This document shows, piece by piece, positions 43,551-54,636 of a stretch of DNA of 64,000 nucleotides. The stretch's first letter is position 1. Each line of letters starts with the position of its first letter. The notes below the pieces were generated by a model that saw nothing but the letters and a program-made list of their open reading frames with translations, did no database searches and had not been told where the DNA came from. This DNA comes from Malus domestica (Eukaryota > Streptophyta > Magnoliopsida > Rosales > Rosaceae), in assembly GCF_042453785.1 (NCBI RefSeq), contig NC_091663.1, positions 34,646,001-34,710,000 of the forward strand, written 5' to 3'. The translations under genes and the position numbers were made by a program.

Positions 43551-46500
43551 TGTTGCGGCATCACCAAGGTTTTCTACAAAACACCTAGCCTAATACAACT
43601 ACTTTATGGGGAGCATTTGTTGCGTATCTAAGATTTGCAGGGACTTTAGTATTTATACTAGCTAAGATATTAAGGTTCTGTCCATAAAGAAATCCCAAAT
43701 TCCATTTTTTTAGCCTATCAGTTAGGTATCATAATCACATGAAATCAAGGACGTTGTCAATCTTACTTGTGTTACAAGACTAATATAAGATTGATATCTT
43801 TAGGCGATATCAAATGACAATATCTACATTACATTCCTATTTTATGTTGTAGACCATTTGATTTACGTTGGAATAAATCCAAAATCACCGCCAAAACCAT
43901 AAAGGAAAAGCAATCCTTTGCCGCCAAACATGTCAACTTGGCGCCCTTCAAAATATCCTGATGCAAGTTTAGCCTAATTTCTTAATAACTCTACACCATA
44001 ATTTGGCTTTAAACCAAGAAAGTGAAATTTGACAATTTTGAGCACAGACAGCATTTATTTATTCTCTGGAAGTATCGACAGAAAAACTAGGTCTTAAACA
44101 TGGAAGTGGCAATTTCTCAGGTCCTCAGGAGATAATTTCTGAAAGCTAATAGAATCTAAAGCTAGATATAAATAGGACGATCATATGATCTTACAAAGTA
44201 CAAAACTGCAACGTTTTGAGTGATGTCATGGTTAATTACTTAAAAACTTTTTACTAATTAGGGTTTTGGGAGAAACTTAAAGGCATTGTCCATTGCTTGT
44301 TGTACAAGGCATCAGTGCTGCATGCTGCTCAGGACGACTCAGTGATTCAGAGGCGAGTCAGATGCACAGGGCTTGCGATGATCCAACGGTCAACAGTCAA
44401 CAGAGACAGAAATTAATTACTCGCTGACCACAGATATTTTGTGATTCTGATATAATCGTTAGTGTCACATTTGGAGACTAATTAATTAATTAGTTAATAA
44501 CTAATTAGCATCTTGTGTGATTCTTGATGAAATCCTACATCTGCTAGAGAAATAAAGAAAGAAGAGTTTCAATATCATAATTTAACTAATACTGAGGTCT
44601 TGTGTGATAAAACTCACATCTGACAGATTGTGCAGATGGTAATTAACAAGTTAAGGACAATATCAATAGTGTTGGAAGTGGGATGTTAGCCCGTCTTTCT
44701 AATAATTCAACAATTCTATCTCCACGTGCAAAGTTCAAACTCTCTTCAGAAATCTCGAGGCTGTAGCTTCTTCAGTCAGCCATGGCAGACCCTCCTAGTG
44801 TTTCCAAATTTTCCTACCTTGTATTTGAAAGATTTTCCTCGTTAATTACCGCTGTCATTGGCTCTAATAATTCTGCAAGTGATTTTGGAATTTTTTTTAT
44901 TTTTTAGAAACGATATTATCTATACTAAGGGGTTAGGGAGTAAGTTAAGTCTCATAATGGGCTAGTAATACTATCCTTCATTTTTTTGAGGCTGTAGCAA
45001 GTGATCTGGATTTAAGTACGTGTTTGATTATTTTCGTGGCTAAACATTTTGCGATTGAGATTATTCCTTAGGCCATTTGAATCAAGACGTTTAAGTTCAA
45101 AATTTTTGACTTAGTTAGATCTAGGAGTCTAACTTGGAGAGTCCTAGTGTAAAACATCCAAGGTTTTTTTTTTTATAAAAATACAAAGAAATTTATTTAT
45201 TTTTAATTTTCTAAGTGGTGCATTTTGTCGAACATTAGTATGCTCGTTGTCATTTGCCGAGCCATGATGCACATTGCATTCTGTCTAGATCCATGCCAAG
45301 TGACGTCGACTCATCTTGTCGATCATACAATTCGTCAAACACTTAGTGAACACACAAGGTCCCATATCAGCATTCGAATGGTCCCTAAAGAACATGCCTT
45401 ATGTTTTTTCCAGCCTCTAAGACCCTATGTGGATGCGTCCATGGACTTAGTGGCAACTAGACTTACGTGTAAACTTGAACCTACACATTCGAGTTTAACA
45501 GTCGTTTCATGATTATTCATACTTTTCTTTTTCAATCTTGCCCTTCAAAGATTCTCTTGATAAGTGTTACAGAAACACAGATATATTCCTTGTGACAACC
45601 AAATTTAATTACATTGAACCTAAACATTCAAGTATACCACTCATTTCCTGGATCATCATACTTTTACTTTGGGTTTCGTCATTGGGGGAATCTCGTGATG
45701 AGTGTTATAGAAACAGTTTCGTAATCCATAATAATTGGGCTCTAGAACTTATTAACTCAAATTGTTCAAACTTCAAATTGGTCTTCAGCCCAATGCATAC
45801 ACTTCATTGGGCCATTAATCTGTACAAAAGATTAAACCTGATGGGAGGATCGTGGGGTATAAGAATATTAGGCAATATGGATCCAGTATCCAACGTAGTA
45901 AGTTTAGGAAATTTTCAGATTTGGATTCGGAAGTCCAATGGAGGAAACAGAAATTCCATTCCAGCTTGCATTCCGAAGTCTTACATAAGATGTTTCTTCT
46001 GTCAAGCAGCATATGTCATTTCCCAATAAGGGCCTAAGAAAAATAAAGAAGCGTTGTTGGGTCATAGAAACATTTTTTGGTTTCGTGCTTCTTTAAACAC
46101 TTTTGAATTTCTCTTTTTTAAGACTTCAACATGTTTATAATAAACGCACTTCTAGCAAAAACACTGATGAATGAAAATGTCCTTACAACAGATAAATATA
46201 ACGTCAAACACATTGAAAACCGGAAGAAACATCGATAACCTGTTTTAGGTTTAAAGTTTCAGATAGCTAAGAAGATTAACAGCTTCAAATCTTTAACTAA
46301 AAAGGTAAGGTGAAGGCAGGCTATAAGTTAGTAGCACAATATACTCGGTGATCATCTATTTGAGCAAAGCTCCAGTTAAGCTACAGTATGTTTCAGCTCC
46401 ACGGTAATCACGAAAACAAAGCGTCGAAATATATCCAACGATTCTAAATTGTAATCCTTCGAAATAAAAACCTAGTGCTTTCATCTGTGATGATCCCTAA

Positions 46501-46634
46501 AAGAAACTAGTAAAGCTTTACACTACCTAAAGAGAAGCAGAATGTGACAGACTAAATGTAAAACCATTGCTAACCGGAAGCTCGTGCCAATCTCAAAAAA
46601 CATGACTGCCATGCGCCGCCTGGGTAGCGCCTAG
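43551..46634. other. Gene-free region with old repeats
   Basis: No supported gene. 44555-44710 is the second copy of the dispersed repeat at 25980-26150. The open frame at 45225-45512 shows no motif. The segment 45475-45717 is a direct duplication (separate entry). Confidence 0.5.
45475..45717. repeat. Direct duplication of a block of about 105 bp
   Basis: Copy 1 (about 45475-45577) and copy 2 (about 45616-45717) share 'GAACCTA(C/A)ACATTC', 'ATCATACTTTT'-like text and 'TGATAAGTGTTACAGAAACA' against 'TGATGAGTGTTATAGAAACA'. Confidence 0.7.
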
Positions 46635-47739
46635 CTAGTTTCTTCGGCCATTCACATTGTTTGTCATGCTGTACAGGGTTTTAGTCGATTGAAGACGTGC
46701 TTGCTTTGGTTGGTCTTTTACGTTCTCCATGTTGAATTGCTGGTCACGGCATTCGGGTGAGCAGAAGGCACGAAAGGGTCTGCATCACGCCACGGAATTT
46801 TCAGAACACATAAAATTTCATTAATTTGCTGCCACAGGCATATAAACAACTCTGCAGTAATGTGAAGTTCACGTATATTGACGGAGAATCGAAGTTATAA
46901 CTGAGAAGGAAAACAAAGGAATTCAAACAACAGAATGGATAAGAGAAGATGAAGAATCATATTTGCAACTCAAACATTTTTCCTTTCTACTATACTTCTT
47001 TGATTTTCTCAGCCGCCAAACAGAAATTACGCAATCACACAGGGAAAACAGTACTAATGATGATGATTCCACAAAGAAAACAGAAGCATAAAAGAAAGTA
47101 AAAGAGAACAGAAAATTTTTGCACAATTAAAATAGAGGAAGAAGAATTATAAATCACAAGTTCACAACTCAAAATTTTCCTTGATTTTCTCAGCAGCCAA
47201 ACAGAGATCAAATAATTACACTACAAAATTCTTACTACAAGGATAATTTCAAAAACAAAAGAAAAATATCACCTGAGTAATGAGGAAAAGAGCAACATGC
47301 ACAATTAAAACAAAAGAAGAAGAAGCCAAACGGAGATAAAAAATTTACACAATGAAATTCCTCCTATAACGCTAATTTTTTAAAAACAAAAAGAAATTCA
47401 TACGAAATCAGTGAAGAAACCTTACCCGTACATGAACACGTCCTCGTTGTGAGGTAGCTTCCGGTGACAAAAGAAGCACTGCTCAAGGAACTCGTCAACC
47501 TGCGCCGCGCGTCCCATCCGCGCAGTCTCCGGCGACGACATCCTCAAAACCGACGGCGGAGATTTCTCAGCCTCCGGCGACGGCTTCAAAGCCTTCGCGC
47601 CATTACCAAAACCCGCACGGACGTGGCGCCGGGGATCGGAGCCCTCGGCCGGCTGCTTCGGCGGCAGGAGGTGGTGGTTGGACACTCCGGCGTCGTCGAA
47701 GCTCGACGAGCCGCCACTCCGCGAGCGCTTTGCCGACAT
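46635..47739 (-). CDS. FCS-like zinc finger (FLZ, DUF581) protein
   Basis: Two exons, 47739-47426 and 46779-46635, joined in phase (intron GT-AG) to give 152 residues. The FLZ domain spans the junction: 'FLEQCFFCHRKLPHNEDVFM' in exon 1 and 'AFCSPECRDQQFNMENVKDQ' in exon 2. The C-x2-C...C-x3-C zinc ligands and the FCSxEC signature are intact. The splice position inside the FLZ is usual for the family. FLZ proteins are plant-specific adaptors that bind SnRK1 kinase subunits and help tune energy and stress signalling. The N-terminal half is Ser/Pro-rich and disordered. Length is typical of the shorter members. A GA/CT-rich 5' flank lies at 47829-47850. Confidence 0.93.
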
Positions 47740-48335
47740 TGAGATTGAAGATTGAAGATTGTAGGGATTTGGGAAGATTGAGAAGAGAACTTGGAGGTTT
47801 AAGAGTGTACGAACAAATAACTACTGTAGAGAGAGAGAGAGAGAGAAGGAGTCAAATACGTCCAAGTCTGGATACTTGTACACCCTTTCATCCACACGCA
47901 TCTTTTCTTTTCTCACCGTTTCTTTGCTTCCTCTCCACCGCTTCCTTCCTCTGCAGTCGGCACCGCTTGCGTTTTTGCCCTTCCTCTCCAGCTGTCGGCC
48001 ATCGCAGCGTCTTCTGGCATCTTCCCGTTCTTTTCCTCTAATTTGACTTCGTTTGGTTTGGGTTCTGTGGTTTTGGTTTCATTTGCTCTCTCTCCCTTCT
48101 TCTCTGTTGGTTTCGGTTGCTGTACCAGCTGCACAGGAAATTCGAGAGATCGATGCGGCTGGATTCTATGGCGGACATCCTAAGAATCTAGGTATATATA
48201 TTTGGTTCTTTTAGAATAAATATTTTCGTATGGTTAATTTGTTTGCTCAGTGTCTATACATAATATATGTATGACATAATTAACGCTCTAAAATCTGTTA
48301 TATCAATCTTCGTCTTCGGCTTCTAAAAAAGCAGT
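47740..48335. other. 5' flank of FLZ gene
   Basis: Contains a GA-rich run (47828-47850), pyrimidine-rich DNA and no motif-bearing frame. Probably the FLZ promoter and 5' UTR. Confidence 0.5.
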
Positions 48336-48749
48336 GGCTGGGACTATATCGTCCGATTCCCGATTGGAGCTGGAGCCGACTTACTATGCTTCCGCGGAGC
48401 CGAGGATCGCGCTCCCGCAGCGAGTGAAGAAGAGCCGGAGAGGGCCGGAGCTCGTAGTATCGGGGCGTTACGTTTTATCGAAGGACCGGGAGATGGGAAT
48501 CCCATATTTGGTTACAGTGATACTGATGTACTATTGCTCTGTTTGGATACTCTAATTGTGTACTGAATTTGAGTCCTTTCGCTGTCTATTTTTTTGTGTA
48601 GGGATTGTGGGAAACAAGTGTACTTGGGTAAGAAAAATGAATCAAAATCCACCATTTAATCGTTATTATTATTTTTTTTTTCTGGAGGATTATTTTTAAT
48701 TTTTGAATATTTTTTTAGGAGGATTTGACACTGCCCATGCTGCTGCTAG
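48336..48749 (+). pseudogene. euAP2 transcription factor fragment with conserved microexons
   Basis: Three exon-like pieces remain. 48336-48510 ends in DNA matching the start of an AP2 domain ('KKSRRGP', then out-of-frame text for the GVTFYRRTGRWESHIW region). 48602-48627 is a 26-bp microexon encoding the DCGKQVYLG part. 48719-48749 is a 31-bp microexon encoding GGFDTAHAAAR. Each is bounded by AG and GT. The 26- and 31-bp sizes are those of the euAP2 (AP2/TOE) genes. A deletion of about 10 bases in the first piece shifts the frame, and the downstream AYDRAAIKFRG exon is missing. It is a relic with no expected function. Confidence 0.85.
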
Positions 48750-49153
48750 GTAAGAACTAAGAAACTCAGAAGTGTTAACAGTAAAACTTTCAATGTAAAA
48801 CTTGGTTTTCAAGTAGTTAATTTTTAGGAAAACTAATTAAAAGGGTTTCAAATGTTTACATTTTAATAAAAAAAAAAAAAAAACCATTCACTAACTTTAT
48901 TTAATGATAAAGATAAAATAATAAAAATAAAAAATAAAAAAAATCCATAAAGAACCCAACCTGCGCTGGGATCTTTATGATTCATATGTTGATCTGTATA
49001 TTCTACGTCAGTCATGATTCATACTTTGTGGGATTGGTAGGTTTTGCTCCACTCATAAGTTAAGGCTTGAAGTCTCCGTAAGCATTCAAAGTTCGTAATG
49101 TAACGAGCTGCGCGCATCCCCCCATATAAATTGATACAACGAATCCTTCATCC

Positions 49154-49191
<38 letters not shown>

Positions 49192-49613
49192 TGCATTACT
49201 AATACCAGCCGACTTTAGACGGCATTTTGCTGGAATTTGTCATCGGGATTGGGTTTCGTATGCGAAGAAGTTGCAAAGGTTGAAACCCTTGAGTTTCAAC
49301 GCAAAATTAGCATCACAGAGTGCAACATAGTGAGATTAAAACCTAGAAATTCAAAAGTAAGTAGAGACCTCACTGGTTTGAGTTTGAGACCTTCAAGCTC
49401 TCGGGCATTAATGGTGCCGATGTCCACATTGCACCGATCCCACATGTAAGACCACCATTGTGATCTTTGCATCCCACAGACTTCGAATATGCTAAGTTTG
49501 GGGTTGATTTGTGAAGGTAAGTGGGAGGGTGAGAGCTTTCTTCTCTCGGTGCTAGAGAGATTGAGTTCAAGAGAGGAGAGAATAATGTAGTACCATTAAG
49601 TTTCATAAACAGT
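48750..49613. other. Spacer with GA microsatellite
   Basis: Poly(A) and A-rich runs (48870-48950) and a GA run (49157-49186). The open frame at 49237-49449 lacks any recognised motif. 49590-49613 ends with ATTAAGTTTCATAAACAGT, repeated beyond the next element. Confidence 0.5.
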
Positions 49614-50715
49614 TGTTGACCCTAAAAACTACCAAGCCTACGTGGCGCACAAGCCGAGTAACTAATGAGCTAACTACGTCATTCGGTTGATGTGGGGCGT
49701 GCCAACTCGTCGACCGAGCTCGGTCGAGGAGTAAAATATGTTGATGTTGAGTTAGGTGCGCTGCAGACTTCTCGATCTTGTTATTGCGGCCGAGGAAGGA
49801 ACAGTCTCGACCTTCGGGTTCTAGAGCCTAAAGACAAGGCTGCTAGTTCTACGAAGTTCACAAATCGTCGACGTCGGATTCGGTCACAGTGATTATTTTC
49901 GTATAAGCACGCCGTCGACACCAGACTATATGGACATAAGTATTCAAAACATATGTACGTTTTCATCGTAAATGTGGTTCGGCAGTTAGAATGTCGAACT
50001 CTAAATCCAACTTGTGAGTATCCAATCATAAAATAACTCGGCGTTCAACGCACTGAGTCTGGTGATTCGTAACACCTCACTTCGCCGAGAAAGTTCGTGA
50101 GATGACCTCTGCCAATAAGGATTCGAAAACCCTTCTCGGCCGAGACTTGGATAGATAACCAGTCGGCCTCGACGCAGTGCTGTTTATTCAAACTGAAGGT
50201 ACTTCGTGGTCGGCTGATTCTGCGGCGATAGTGCTGTTTATCCAAACTAAAGATGTTCGCCGGTTGTATTCACAGTGTTGTTTATCCAAACTAAAGATGT
50301 GTCAGCAAAAAAGAAAATAAAAATCTCAAGGTTGTTGAGAGATTTCGCGTAGAGGGAGAGTTTGCGCAGGGCAATTTGTGTGTTGAATTGGAGGGGGTTT
50401 AAATGATGCACTCCTGCCTCTATTTATAGTAGCAAACCTACTTCTGATCGAATCAAATTTATACTCGGATTATGATTCCTTACCCTGATCCAATCTTATC
50501 TCGGCCAGTCCTACTCCTATTACGACTTTGAACTCAACCTCTTATCAGGCCTCATTCATTCCCAAGTTTCAGCATCCTCATCCTGCCGAGACTCCTTATT
50601 GTATCAGGATTCAACTACCTTATCCTGATAGGACACGGCCGGCCCCAGAGCAACGCTTCCAGGCCGAGAATAATTCTAAAATCGGCCCAAACCAATAATT
50701 TGGGCCTAAACAACA
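49614..50715 (-). mobile_element. LTR (solo or orphan), minus strand
   Basis: On the minus strand it starts TGTTGTTTAGGCCCAAATTA and ends AGGGTCAACA, with a TATA box CTATAAATAG near 50430. Size is 1102 bp. Several short CTCGGCCGAG/GGCCGAG words and a thrice-repeated 'CTGTTTATCCAAACTAAAGA' lie inside. No coding motif. The two flanks do not share a 5-bp duplication, so it may be a recombination product. Confidence 0.65.
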
Positions 50716-51271
50716 ATATATTAAGTTTCATAAATAGTGTCGTAAGTTTTCATAAACAGTGCATTAAGTTTCATAAATAGTGTCGTAAGTTTCATAAACA
50801 GTGTGAGGAAGCGTGGGTTCGCGCGTCATATTTTTTTTAATATTAAAATTATGTCCTTTTCATTAAAATTTAAGATCTTTTGTCATTTTTATTAAAATTT
50901 AAGGGGTTTTCATTAAAATTTAAGTCTTTTTAATTAAATAAAGTTATAGCATGATTTTTTATTAAAATAAACATAATCCAAGCCGTTTTCATGAAAGTTC
51001 CCTTAATTTTTTGGGTAATTTTGTGGTTGTGGTAAAATGATCTTAGGCCGTATGATCGAGCTACAATCAAGTTCCGCGGAATTGAGGCTGATATTAATTT
51101 CTTTAAATTAAAGACACATTTCTTTATGTGTTATCTAATTTTTTTTTTAACTTAATGTAATTTAAATATTAAAAAATAGTGTGTAGGAGTAGGAAGAGAA
51201 AATAAGTACGCAGAAATCTATTAATGCTCTCAAATATTACTATTTTATCCTAGCAAGCACTATGGTATGAC
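50716..51271. repeat. Short tandem repeats and AT-rich spacer
   Basis: 50720-50805 holds alternating copies of 'ATTAAGTTTCATAAATAGTG' and 'TCGTAAGTTTCATAAACAGT'. The same word lies left of the LTR at 49595. 50840-50990 repeats 'CATTAAAATTTAAG' several times. No gene. Confidence 0.7.
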
Positions 51272-51984
51272 CAAGGTATTAAATATCGATGATATCGGAA
51301 ATATCGGTAGTCCAAAAACACGGAAATTTCAATGGAAATATTGAGATATTATCGATATCGATAAAAATTGAATAAAAACCACGGAAATTGTAAGAAAAAC
51401 TTGGAAATTTTTATTGAAACTTTGCAGAATGTTTATTTAGTCAATTATCTATTAGTTTATCACAAAAAATTGGAAGGAAATGCATTGCATAATGGATTTA
51501 ACTGATTTAAGTTGATTATATAGCGAGCTGGCAAACATTGTGAGTGCAGAAAATATGTAGTAATTAATGAAAGAAGTTTAAACACACCATAATCATTTAT
51601 ATATAATGAATTAGTACAATATAAGAAAGACGTGAAAAATATGTTTTTTTTTTTACAAAAAAATAGTATATGTGACGTTAGAGTTTCAAGTATATAGCAT
51701 GATCTAATCTTCAAAGAGACTTTCAAGGTCTCAAAGATGGATTTCCCAAATAAAACAATTTAATTTAAAAAAATAAAAAAATAAATATAAGATATTTTGA
51801 ATGAAATTAGTGTTTAACATTTTCTTTAAACCACATGATGACCCCTCCACCTCACCTCCCTCACATAACCCAAGGTCCCAAATTGAGACTCTCAATGCTA
51901 TATCTGACATTTTCTTTTTCGTATCCTGTTCCTCCTCTCTCACTTATTCTTCCTCTACTTTATTTTCTTCTTTTTCGTATCCCA

Positions 51985-51988
<4 letters not shown>

Positions 51989-52027
<39 letters not shown>
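51989..52027. repeat. CT microsatellite
   Basis: Pure CT run of about 19 units inside the hAT-like element. Confidence 0.93.
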
Positions 52028-52032
<5 letters not shown>

Positions 52033-52074
52033 CCTAATTCCTATCAACCCATGAAACACAATCCCAGAAATCTT

Positions 52075-52078
<4 letters not shown>

Positions 52079-52129
<51 letters not shown>
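52079..52129. repeat. CT microsatellite
   Basis: Second CT run, about 25 units, 50 bp downstream of the first. Confidence 0.93.
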
Positions 52130-52133
<4 letters not shown>

Positions 52134-52954
52134 CCAGAAATCTCTAGCAAAGCAACCATGGCTATCTCTCTGCAACTCTCCTTCCCGGAGCACAGACATA
52201 CCACACCCACACCCCACCGTGACCTCCACCACAGTGGCGCACACTCCGGCGAGCACCATCACCACCTATGGATCGTTCCTCCTCCTTTTCTCACCTCCCG
52301 ACGAGCACCATCAGGCAAGGGGATCCATCAAACGGTTTGATTCAAACCCGAGCGGGTTTTGGGATCCGGAGAAAATGGATTTTTCATTTCCGACGATGGA
52401 GGCGCAGATCTTGGGTCTGAGCCTGGATTGCAGAGAGAGATCTGGGCAGCTGCGACGACGCAGCCTTGGCTGCCTTTCCGACGACGGAGCCACGACGATT
52501 GTTTCGATAGTATCGAATATATCGCGATATTATCGCGATATTTTGACGAAAATTAAGGGGATACGTGGGAAAATATCGGTCTCTCTGAAAAACGATAATA
52601 TCGGTGATATTTCGCCGATATTATCTATATTTTAATCATTGGATATGACTATAACAAATATGGGTCGCTCCAAATTCTGTACGGATCCAACACCGCCAAG
52701 ACTTAGGTTATGGTCTATGTTCTCTCATGATATCAATAAGAAATAATCTCATACGGTTTTATTAGGAATATTAGCATTCTAAGAAACTCAGTTACGCATT
52801 CATCTCTAAAAAATAAAAAATAAAGATGGTAAAGATGATTTTTTTTGGAGTGCTAATGAGAATCCAATTCTTTTTTATTATGGTATAAACAAATTATAGT
52901 ATCAATATGTTACCGATCAACATTGTCAAAATAGTAGTGCTAGCTTGTTTATAG

Positions 52955-53090
52955 TTTTATTCTTTTTTTTTTATATAAATAATAGGATAATTTAAATTAA
53001 TATATTTAAATTACCGAGAGGGGGATTCAAATATGAAACCTTGAATTGAAGGTAAGGACGAATACTCTTAACCAACTATATTAAAAGTCA
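52955..53090 (-). mobile_element. Possible tRNA-derived SINE
   Basis: On the minus strand, 'TAGTTGGTTAAGAG' resembles an RNA polymerase III A box and 'TTTGAATCCCCC' a B box. The unit ends in an A-rich tail (plus-strand poly(T) at 52965). No target duplication was confirmed. Confidence 0.4.
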
Positions 53091-53228
53091 GTTGCTAGTA
53101 ATACTATCTAGTTGCAAGATCCTTAACAAGAATTTTGTTTGTTATTTATTTTGTAAAAAAAATTTGATTTTTATTTATTTTTAAATTTAAGTGAGCCATT
53201 TAGAAATAATAATTACTCGTTTTTTATT

Positions 53229-53338
53229 GACCGACTCTAATCCTTTTTTGTCTTGGTTTTCCCTTGGGTCAAGTGACCGACTCTAATCCTTTTTTGTGTT
53301 GGTTTTCCTTTCGGTCAAGTGACCGACTCTAATCCTAT
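53229..53338. repeat. Tandem repeat, 46-bp unit, 2.4 copies
   Basis: Copies of 'GACCGACTCTAATCCTTTTT' start at 53229, 53275 and 53321. They sit directly upstream of the TATA box of the next gene. Confidence 0.9.
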
Positions 53339-53346
53339 TTATACCC

Positions 53347-53353
53347 TATAAAA
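53347..53353 (+). promoter_or_regulatory. TATA box of the 53464 gene
   Basis: TATAAAA within CCCTATAAAACCC, about 110 bases before the ATG. In the tandem copy the same place reads CCCTAAAACCC, two bases short. Confidence 0.65.
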
Positions 53354-53463
53354 CCCTAGCTAATTAGCAAAGCTACTACCATATCAAACCCTGGCTAATT
53401 AGCTACTACGTACTTCAACAAACTCGATACCTACAAAAATCACCTGCAACCAGAGAAGGAAAA

Positions 53464-53961
53464 ATGGCCGTTCTGCCGATGCCATTCTCCATTGTACCAC
53501 ACCATCGTCGCCATAAGCTTGTTTGTAAGGCCAGTTCGGTCATCACAACACATCAACCGCAAACCCTATTCCAAAGAGTCAAGTTTCAAGAGCCCACGCA
53601 ACATAAACTTGTTAGCGATTACCAAAGTTTGTTTGGGTTGGACGTTCACATTCTCTCGAAACCCGAGCGAAGTAAGAAAGAGTGTTTTGGAGGACAGGAC
53701 AAAGAAATTGCTGCTGTAATCCAGAGGTTGGAGGCATTTGCGGAGAGAGCCATAGAATTGGAGACGCAGAAGTTCGAGAATAAAACGAAAGGGTTAGAAC
53801 TATCAGACGAAGAAAGCAGGATAGTGCAAGATTTGAGCAGAGAGATTGTTAGCAAGTTTTTGGAGAAACCCATCCAGTTCTTGAGGAGCAGTGACGAGGA
53901 CTTGGAGGAAAAATTGAAGGAACTCCAATTCCTTGCGACCATTCTTGAAGAGTCATGTTAG
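53464..53961 (+). CDS. Small plastid-type protein with glutamyl-tRNA-reductase dimerisation-like domain
   Basis: Single-exon frame of 165 residues. The N-terminus (MAVLPMPFSIVPHHRRHKLV, then CKASS) looks like a chloroplast transit peptide, with a VCKA-type cleavage context near residue 21. Residues about 75-160 are helical and charged: 'IQRLEAFAERAIELETQKFE', 'LSDEESRIVQDLSREIVSKF', 'LEKPIQFLRSS'. This pattern (AERI..ELEK, then DLSRGIV.KFLH.P...LR) is that of the C-terminal dimerisation domain of plant glutamyl-tRNA reductase (HEMA). The substrate-binding and NADPH domains are absent, so it cannot be the enzyme. If real, it might bind or compete with the reductase in tetrapyrrole synthesis; that is inference. 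ATG, TATA box and an intact frame support a gene. Confidence 0.7.
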   Translation: MAVLPMPFSIVPHHRRHKLVCKASSVITTHQPQTLFQRVKFQEPTQHKLVSDYQSLFGLDVHILSKPERSKKECFGGQDKEIAAVIQRLEAFAERAIELETQKFENKTKGLELSDEESRIVQDLSREIVSKFLEKPIQFLRSSDEDLEEKLKELQFLATILEESC

Positions 53962-54636
53962 AAAGGAGGAATTCATGCATGGCTAGCTAGCCGCCACTGC
54001 AGAAAAAAAAAAAAAACCCTTTTCAGATGAAAGTTTTGTCTTTGGCTGACGAGAGATTCCATGGCACAAATTTCGTAGTGCAAAATCCATCGCTCAAAAG
54101 TTTGTCCGATGAAATATAAGCATTCGTTTGGCGAACATAGTTGACCCGACGAAACAAAGTCGTTGGGTATAAAGGAGCCGCTTCTTGGTCATAGAACTAT
54201 TTGTTTGTTTGGATTCTTTTGTACATGTATTCTTGCGATGCCACGAGAATTATTATTTGTTTGTAATTAAATCATGAACAATATTGTTAATGCAAAGAGT
54301 TTAGGTTCTTGCCCCTTTTTGGGAAAGTTTCAAAGAGTTACTAATATAGCTGGCTTTCAATTTGTCCCTTTTTCCAATAATATTGACGGTAATTTTAGAT
54401 GTCCTAATTACGAATGGAATGAAGCGAAGTAATTTTTAGATGTCCTTGGAACAACATGACGCTTGTTACCATTCCGCATAAATTATAACATGTTTATTTA
54501 TTTTTATTAATAATACCCTAAAACCCTAGCTAATTAGCAAAAAGCTACTACCATATCAAACCCTAGCTAATTAGCTACTACGTTCTTCAACAAACTCGAT
54601 ACCCACAAAAAATCACCTGCAACCAGAGAAGAAAAA

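Larger units (their letters stand above)
51272..52641. mobile_element. Non-autonomous hAT-like element
   Basis: Ends are CAAGGTATTAAATATCGAT and, reversed, CAATGATTAAAATATAGAT. The inner arms carry repeated ATATCGG words. The flanks GGTATGAC (51264-51271) and GATATGAC (52642-52649) agree at 7 of 8 bases, fitting an aged 8-bp hAT duplication. The body (1370 bp) holds two CT microsatellites and no transposase motif. Confidence 0.65.

Noticed and set aside
45225-45512. Possible gene of 95 codons
   Set aside because: No motif or splice context, in a repeat-derived region; its 3' end runs into an old direct duplication.
51282-52631. Harbinger element with TTA duplication
   Set aside because: Inverted repeats continue past that border to CAAGG/CAATG, and an 8-bp flank match fits hAT better.
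52051-52635. Frame of 194 codons at 52.0-52.6 kb
   Set aside because: Starts in a CT microsatellite (Ser-Leu repeats), ends in the hAT-like terminal repeats and has no recognisable motif.
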